From Actinomycetota bacterium (lineage in GTDB: Bacteria; Actinomycetota; Thermoleophilia; Gaiellales; Gaiellaceae), in the NCBI GenBank assembly GCA_016870235.1, contig VGCB01000115.1:1-7732 (forward strand): a DNA stretch of 7,732 nt, given 5' to 3'. Both the position numbers and the translations under genes were made by a program. Under the pieces are notes generated by a model, which worked only from the letters and a program-made list of their open reading frames with translations, searched no databases and was not told where the DNA came from. Shown here one piece after another: positions 4,605 through 7,732 of the stretch; within the stretch, counting starts at the first letter, position 1, and each line of letters opens with the position of its first letter.

Positions 4605-6752
4605 ATGACGGCGATCTTGACCCGGGGGAAGACGGTGGTCGTGCTCGCAGCCCTTGCGTGTGTCGCCGCCTGTCCCCTCGTCCTCCCGGCCGCGACGGTC
4701 GCGTCTCCGTCGGCGCTTCCGCCGCAGGCGGGGGTCGTCGATCTCCTGACGCAGGCGAACGTCAGGATCGTCGGGGGGCGGATCGGCTCCTGGGCCGGCT
4801 TCTCGGTCGCAGCGGCGGGAGACGTCGACGGCGACGGCCGGAACGACGTCGTCGTCGGAGCGCCCGGCGGCCGCAAGGGCGCCGCCTACGTCGTCTTCGG
4901 CCGGCGGCAGCTCGGCACGGTCGACCTCTCGAACCTCGGCAACCGCGGGTTCCGCATCGTCGGCGCCGCGGGAACGAGCGTCGGCGCCTCCGTCGCCGGG
5001 CTCGGCGACGTGAACGGCGACGGGCGCGGCGACCTCGTCGTGGGCGCCCCGTACGCCGTGCGACCCGGTCGCGGTCGCAGCGGCGCCGCGTTCGTCGTCT
5101 TCGGCAAGGCGTCGCCGGAGCCCGTGCGCCTCGGCCGTCTCGGCGACGGCGGCTTCCGCATCGACGGCGCCGTGCCCGGCGACCTCGCGGGTGTCGCGGT
5201 GGCCGCCGCCGGTGACGTCAACGGCGACGGCCGTCCCGACGTCGTCGTCGGCGCGAGCGCGGCAGGCAACCGGGAGCGCGCGACCTCGGGATCGGCGTAC
5301 GTCGTCTTCGGGAAGGCGACGCCGGCGACGGTCGACCTCGCGGCGCTCGGGCGTGCGGGGCTCAGGATCGACGGCGCCACGCCGGCCGAGCGCGCCGGCA
5401 CGTCGGTCGCGGGCGCCGGCGACGTGAACGGGGACGGCTACGCCGACATCGCGGTCGGAGCGCCGGGGGCGAGCGCTGCGGGACGGGCCGGCTCCGGCGT
5501 CGCGTACGTCGTCCTCGGCTCGCCGGCACCGGCGGCGATCGACCTCGCCGCTCCCGGCGCCCGCGGGTACCGCATCGACGGGGCCGACACGGACGACGAG
5601 ACCGGCTTCTCGATCGCGGGCGGCCGCGACGTGAACGGCGACGGCCGCCCGGATCTCGTGGTCGGCGCACCGGGCGCGCGCGCGAACGGCCGCATCGAGT
5701 CGGGGTCCGCCTTCGTCGTCTACGGGAAGGCCGACACGGCGCCGATCGACCTCGCCACGCTCGGTGCCGGCGGCTACCGGATCGACGGGGCGGCCATTTC
5801 GGACGCGGCCGGACGCTCCGTCGCGCTCGCGGGCGACGTGAACGGCGACGGCGTCGCGGACGTCGTCGTCGGCGCGACCTTGGCCGACAACCGCGACCGC
5901 GACAAGTCGGGGACGGCGTACGTCGTCTTCGGTCGGCCGGCGGCCGCGAACGTCGACCTGAATGTCCTCGGGGCGGCGGGGCTCCAGATCGACGGCTCGT
6001 ACGCGATCGGCTTCGCCGGGAGATCGGTGGCCGGAGTCGGCGACATGAACGGCGACGGCCGCGACGACATCGCGATCGGCGCCCCCTCCGCCGACGACGA
6101 CGGCCGCGGCGACGCAGGCTCCGCGTCCGTCGTCCTCGGGTTCGGGCCGCCGCGCCTCGCGTACGCCCCCGTCCTCGCGAGCGTCGGTCGGGCGCTCCGC
6201 CCGGTGCCGCCGTCGTCGCTCGCCCGCACCGGGGCGCCGCGGTTCTCGGTCAGCCCCGAGCTGCCTGCGGGGCTCACGCTCGATCGGCGCACGGGCGCGC
6301 TCAAGGGCACGCCGGCGATGACGCTCCCGCAGTCGTCATTCACGGTGACGATGACCGACCTCACGGGCAGCGTCACCGCGGATCTCCCTCTCGCCGTCAT
6401 CCGCCCGGACGCGAGGGCGCCGGGCACGACGCTCGCCGCGAAGGACGGGCAGCGGCTGCTCCGGGCCGGCGGGCTCTACGTGAGCGGGAGCTGCGACGAG
6501 GCGTGCGTGCTGTCCCTCGACGTCGTCGTCCGCGCTCCGGGCAGGAAGGGGGAGGTGCGCCTGATCGAGGCGATCCGGACGCTCACGCGACCGCAGACGA
6601 CGAGCTTCAGGGTCGTGTTCGCGTCCGACGCGCGGGCGAAGCTCCGGAAGCTCCTCGCGTCGGGGAAGGGCGTCGCCGCGATCACGCTCGAGGCCGTCGA
6701 TCCGAGCGGGAACGCCGCCGAGCGGACGCTGACCGTCGCCGTCGAGAGGTGA
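4605..6752 (+). CDS. secreted FG-GAP seven-bladed propeller protein with Ig-like and C-terminal modules
   Basis: This 715-residue exported protein starts with a signal sequence: basic n-region to K9, hydrophobic core 11-30. VAAC at 20-23 could also be read as a lipobox. Residues 53-513 form seven FG-GAP blades of the integrin-alpha N-terminal type. Each has a calcium-binding D-x-(D/N)-G-D-G-x-x-D loop starting at D73, D135, D204, D273, D342, D411 and D480, followed by (V/I)GA and a (V/L)(F/Y/L)G strand. Seven blades suffice for one closed propeller. Residues about 545-600 (ELPAGLTLDRRTGALKGTP) match the putative Ig-like (He_PIG) pattern. Residues about 604-715 form a module with C630 and C634 (possible disulfide) and a DPSGNA turn near 699-704, similar to Ig-like tails in Solirubrobacterales surface proteins. 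The likely role is adhesion, ligand binding or an extracellular scaffold; no enzymatic site is seen. A paralogue follows 155 bases downstream. Confidence 0.92.
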   Translation: MTAILTRGKTVVVLAALACVAACPLVLPAATVASPSALPPQAGVVDLLTQANVRIVGGRIGSWAGFSVAAAGDVDGDGRNDVVVGAPGGRKGAAYVVFGRRQLGTVDLSNLGNRGFRIVGAAGTSVGASVAGLGDVNGDGRGDLVVGAPYAVRPGRGRSGAAFVVFGKASPEPVRLGRLGDGGFRIDGAVPGDLAGVAVAAAGDVNGDGRPDVVVGASAAGNRERATSGSAYVVFGKATPATVDLAALGRAGLRIDGATPAERAGTSVAGAGDVNGDGYADIAVGAPGASAAGRAGSGVAYVVLGSPAPAAIDLAAPGARGYRIDGADTDDETGFSIAGGRDVNGDGRPDLVVGAPGARANGRIESGSAFVVYGKADTAPIDLATLGAGGYRIDGAAISDAAGRSVALAGDVNGDGVADVVVGATLADNRDRDKSGTAYVVFGRPAAANVDLNVLGAAGLQIDGSYAIGFAGRSVAGVGDMNGDGRDDIAIGAPSADDDGRGDAGSASVVLGFGPPRLAYAPVLASVGRALRPVPPSSLARTGAPRFSVSPELPAGLTLDRRTGALKGTPAMTLPQSSFTVTMTDLTGSVTADLPLAVIRPDARAPGTTLAAKDGQRLLRAGGLYVSGSCDEACVLSLDVVVRAPGRKGEVRLIEAIRTLTRPQTTSFRVVFASDARAKLRKLLASGKGVAAITLEAVDPSGNAAERTLTVAVER
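4761..6143 (+). repeat. seven tandem FG-GAP blade repeats, about 207 bp period
   Basis: Blades begin at about 4761, 4950, 5154, 5361, 5568, 5775 and 5982. The calcium-loop Asp codons of blades 2 to 7 are spaced exactly 69 codons (207 bp) apart in all five intervals; blades 1 and 2 are 62 codons apart. A shared unit pattern runs (F/Y/L)RIDGA...GxSVAxAGDVNGDGxxDxxVGA...SGxAYVVFGK...(V/I)DLxxLGxxG. Confidence 0.9.
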
Positions 6753-6754
6753 CA

Positions 6755-6801
6755 GCGCCGGCCGCCGCGCCCGCGGTGCTCCCGTCCTCGAGCGCCGGCG
6801 C
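6755..6801 (+). terminator. possible hairpin between the FG-GAP genes
   Basis: GCGCCGGC (6755-6762) can pair with GCCGGCGC (6794-6801) across a 31-base GC-rich loop, starting two bases after the first FG-GAP stop. The long loop, local self-complementarity and missing T tract make this weak. Confidence 0.25.
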
Positions 6802-6816
6802 CGTGCCACACCCGGA

Positions 6817-6851
6817 TTGACAACCCGGTCGGAACCGTGCAACCGTAGTCT
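6817..6851 (+). promoter_or_regulatory. possible promoter region of second FG-GAP gene
   Basis: TTGACA (6817-6822) is a perfect consensus -35 hexamer and TAGTCT (6846-6851) a fair -10, but their 23-base spacing is too long for a standard promoter. Between them lies GGAACCGTG (6831-6839), also found upstream of the first FG-GAP gene. A local promoter is likely, but its exact elements cannot be fixed. Confidence 0.35.
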
Positions 6852-6864
6852 CACCGACCTCCGG

Positions 6865-6873
6865 GGGGAAGGA
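6865..6873 (+). promoter_or_regulatory. Shine-Dalgarno GGGGAAGGA pointing to GTG 6883
   Basis: The purine-rich site is nine bases before GTG 6883, a good spacing. That GTG opens a frame with a basic start (VRAIVHRRR) that is not the frame of the downstream propeller. The in-frame GTG at 6908 is 34 bases from this site, too far for normal initiation. Confidence 0.55.
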
Positions 6874-6907
6874 ACTGCGATCGTGCGCGCAATCGTCCAT
6901 CGTCGTC

Positions 6908-7732
6908 GTGCCGCCACGGCCACCGTCCGGGGTCGCCGCTGCGTGGCTCGTGGCCGCGCTGTCGGTCGTGGCTGTGGCCGTCGCCGGAAGGGCCGCGCTG
7001 CCGCAGCAGGCGGGCACGGTCGACCTGCTCTCGCAGGCGAACCTCCAGATCAACGGCGCCGCCGCCGGCGATCGCGCGGGTCTCGCGCTTGCGAGCGCCG
7101 GTGACGTGAACGGCGACGGTCGCGCGGACGTGATCGTCGGTGCGTACCGGGCCGACAACCGGCGTCGCGTGGACTCCGGCTCGGCCTACGTCCTCTTCGG
7201 GAGGCCCACGCTCCGCACGGTCGACCTCAACGCGCTCCGAGGCAACGGGTTCCGCATCGACGGCGCCGCAGCCGGCGACGGGGCGGGCTTCTCGGTCGCG
7301 GACGCGGGCGATCAGAACGGCGACGGCCGCGGGGACGTGATCGTCGGTGCGCCTGCGGCGAGGGGGACGGGCGCGGCGTTCGTGGTCTTCGGGAAGAAGA
7401 GCTCGGCGCCGGTCGATCTCGCCGCCCTCGGCTCGGCCGGCTACCGGATCGACGGCCATCGTCCCGGCGACAGCACCGGATGGTCGGTGGCGAGCGCGGG
7501 CGATCTCGGCGGCGATCGGCGGCCCGATCTCGTGATCGGCGCCTACCGGGCCGACGGGCGGAGCCGGGTCGACGCCGGCTCGGTGTTCGTCGTGTTCGGC
7601 AAGGCTTCGACGCGGGCGGTCGACCTGGGCCGGCTCGGCAGCCGCGGCTTCCGCATCGACGGCGCCACGGCGGGCGACGAGGCGGGGCGCGCGGTCTCCG
7701 GAGCGGGAGACGTGAACGGCTACGGCCGGCCG
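6908..7732 (+). CDS. second secreted FG-GAP protein (3' end off window; start region probably frameshifted)
   Basis: The 275 visible codons encode a paralogue of the preceding protein. A hydrophobic signal core (about residues 9-27, VAAAWLVAALSVVAVAVA) leads into LPQQAGTVDLLSQANL, which closely matches PPQAGVVDLLTQANV of the first protein. Three complete FG-GAP blades and half of a fourth follow, with loop Asps at D66, D135, D199 and D268. Blade 3 has DLGGDRRPD and blade 4 DVNGYG, both departing from the calcium-loop consensus. The only good in-frame start is GTG 6908, without a nearby Shine-Dalgarno sequence. The well-placed GTG 6883 is one frame off. Loss of one G from the GGGG run at 6929-6932 would join its basic n-region directly to the hydrophobic core. 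The gene may therefore be a genuine frameshift mutant, a sequence error, or initiated at 6908. The predicted role is extracellular binding or adhesion, as for its neighbour. Confidence 0.85.
   Translation, partial: MPPRPPSGVAAAWLVAALSVVAVAVAGRAALPQQAGTVDLLSQANLQINGAAAGDRAGLALASAGDVNGDGRADVIVGAYRADNRRRVDSGSAYVLFGRPTLRTVDLNALRGNGFRIDGAAAGDGAGFSVADAGDQNGDGRGDVIVGAPAARGTGAAFVVFGKKSSAPVDLAALGSAGYRIDGHRPGDSTGWSVASAGDLGGDRRPDLVIGAYRADGRSRVDAGSVFVVFGKASTRAVDLGRLGSRGFRIDGATAGDEAGRAVSGAGDVNGYGRP
7043..7732 (+). repeat. FG-GAP blade repeats of the second gene (array continues past window)
   Basis: Loop Asp codons occur at residues 66, 135, 199 and 268 counted from GTG 6908, giving intervals of 69, 64 and 69 codons. 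The unit pattern is the same as in the first gene, so the two arrays come from a common repeat lineage. The last visible blade is cut by the window edge. Confidence 0.85.

Noticed and set aside
3134..5215. 693-codon open frame on the plus strand overlapping the M20 and first FG-GAP genes
   Set aside because: It is an Arg-rich low-complexity translation in the wrong frame of two well-supported genes.
6817..6851. TTGACA and TAGTCT as a standard sigma-70 promoter
   Set aside because: Spacing is 23 bases against the usual 16-19, so the pair is reported only as a possible promoter region.
4761..7732. Regular direct repeats considered as a CRISPR array or satellite
   Set aside because: The 207-bp periodicity is in-frame protein repeat structure (FG-GAP blades), with no spacer and repeat organisation.

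Overview
The window is very GC-rich (roughly 70% by eye), with strong third-position G/C bias, GTG starts and long spurious antisense open frames. This fits a high-GC actinomycete-type bacterium. The modular FG-GAP proteins with an Ig-like, GN-containing tail suggest the Thermoleophilia/Solirubrobacterales end of the Actinomycetota, but that placement is inference. No tRNA, rRNA, CRISPR array, insertion sequence or phage gene was seen.

Layout. Positions 1-1209 (minus strand) carry a Nudix hydrolase that runs off the left edge and, upstream of it, a cysteine-dioxygenase-family cupin; the two may be co-transcribed. Diverging from them on the plus strand is a small four-helix membrane protein (1308-1766). 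It has the skeleton of signal peptidase II (LspA) but lacks key catalytic residues. It converges on glycyl-tRNA synthetase (minus, 1801-3159), with a GC-rich inverted repeat between the two stops. A complete M20D amidohydrolase (plus, 3279-4451) diverges from the synthetase and ends at a strong hairpin.

The right part (4605-7732) holds two tandem secreted FG-GAP proteins. The first is complete: signal peptide, seven calcium-loop blades (one full beta-propeller), a putative Ig-like domain and a cysteine-containing C-terminal module. Five consecutive blade intervals are exactly 69 residues. The second is cut by the right edge after three and a half blades. Its Shine-Dalgarno-linked GTG is out of frame with the propeller, and removing one G from a GGGG run would join a basic n-region to the hydrophobic core. 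This looks like a frameshift or an assembly error.

Regulation. Four of the five left-hand genes have a TANNNT hexamer 6-8 bases before the start codon, as expected for leaderless transcripts. The FG-GAP genes instead have Shine-Dalgarno sequences and share the 9-mer GGAACCGTG upstream.

The left genes look like mixed housekeeping and metabolism, with no single obvious pathway. The FG-GAP pair looks like accessory cell-surface or adhesion function. The items most worth a second look are the LspA-like pseudo-enzyme, the dioxygenase with altered substrate-site residues, and the frame break in the second FG-GAP gene. I did not find a clearly new multi-gene system.
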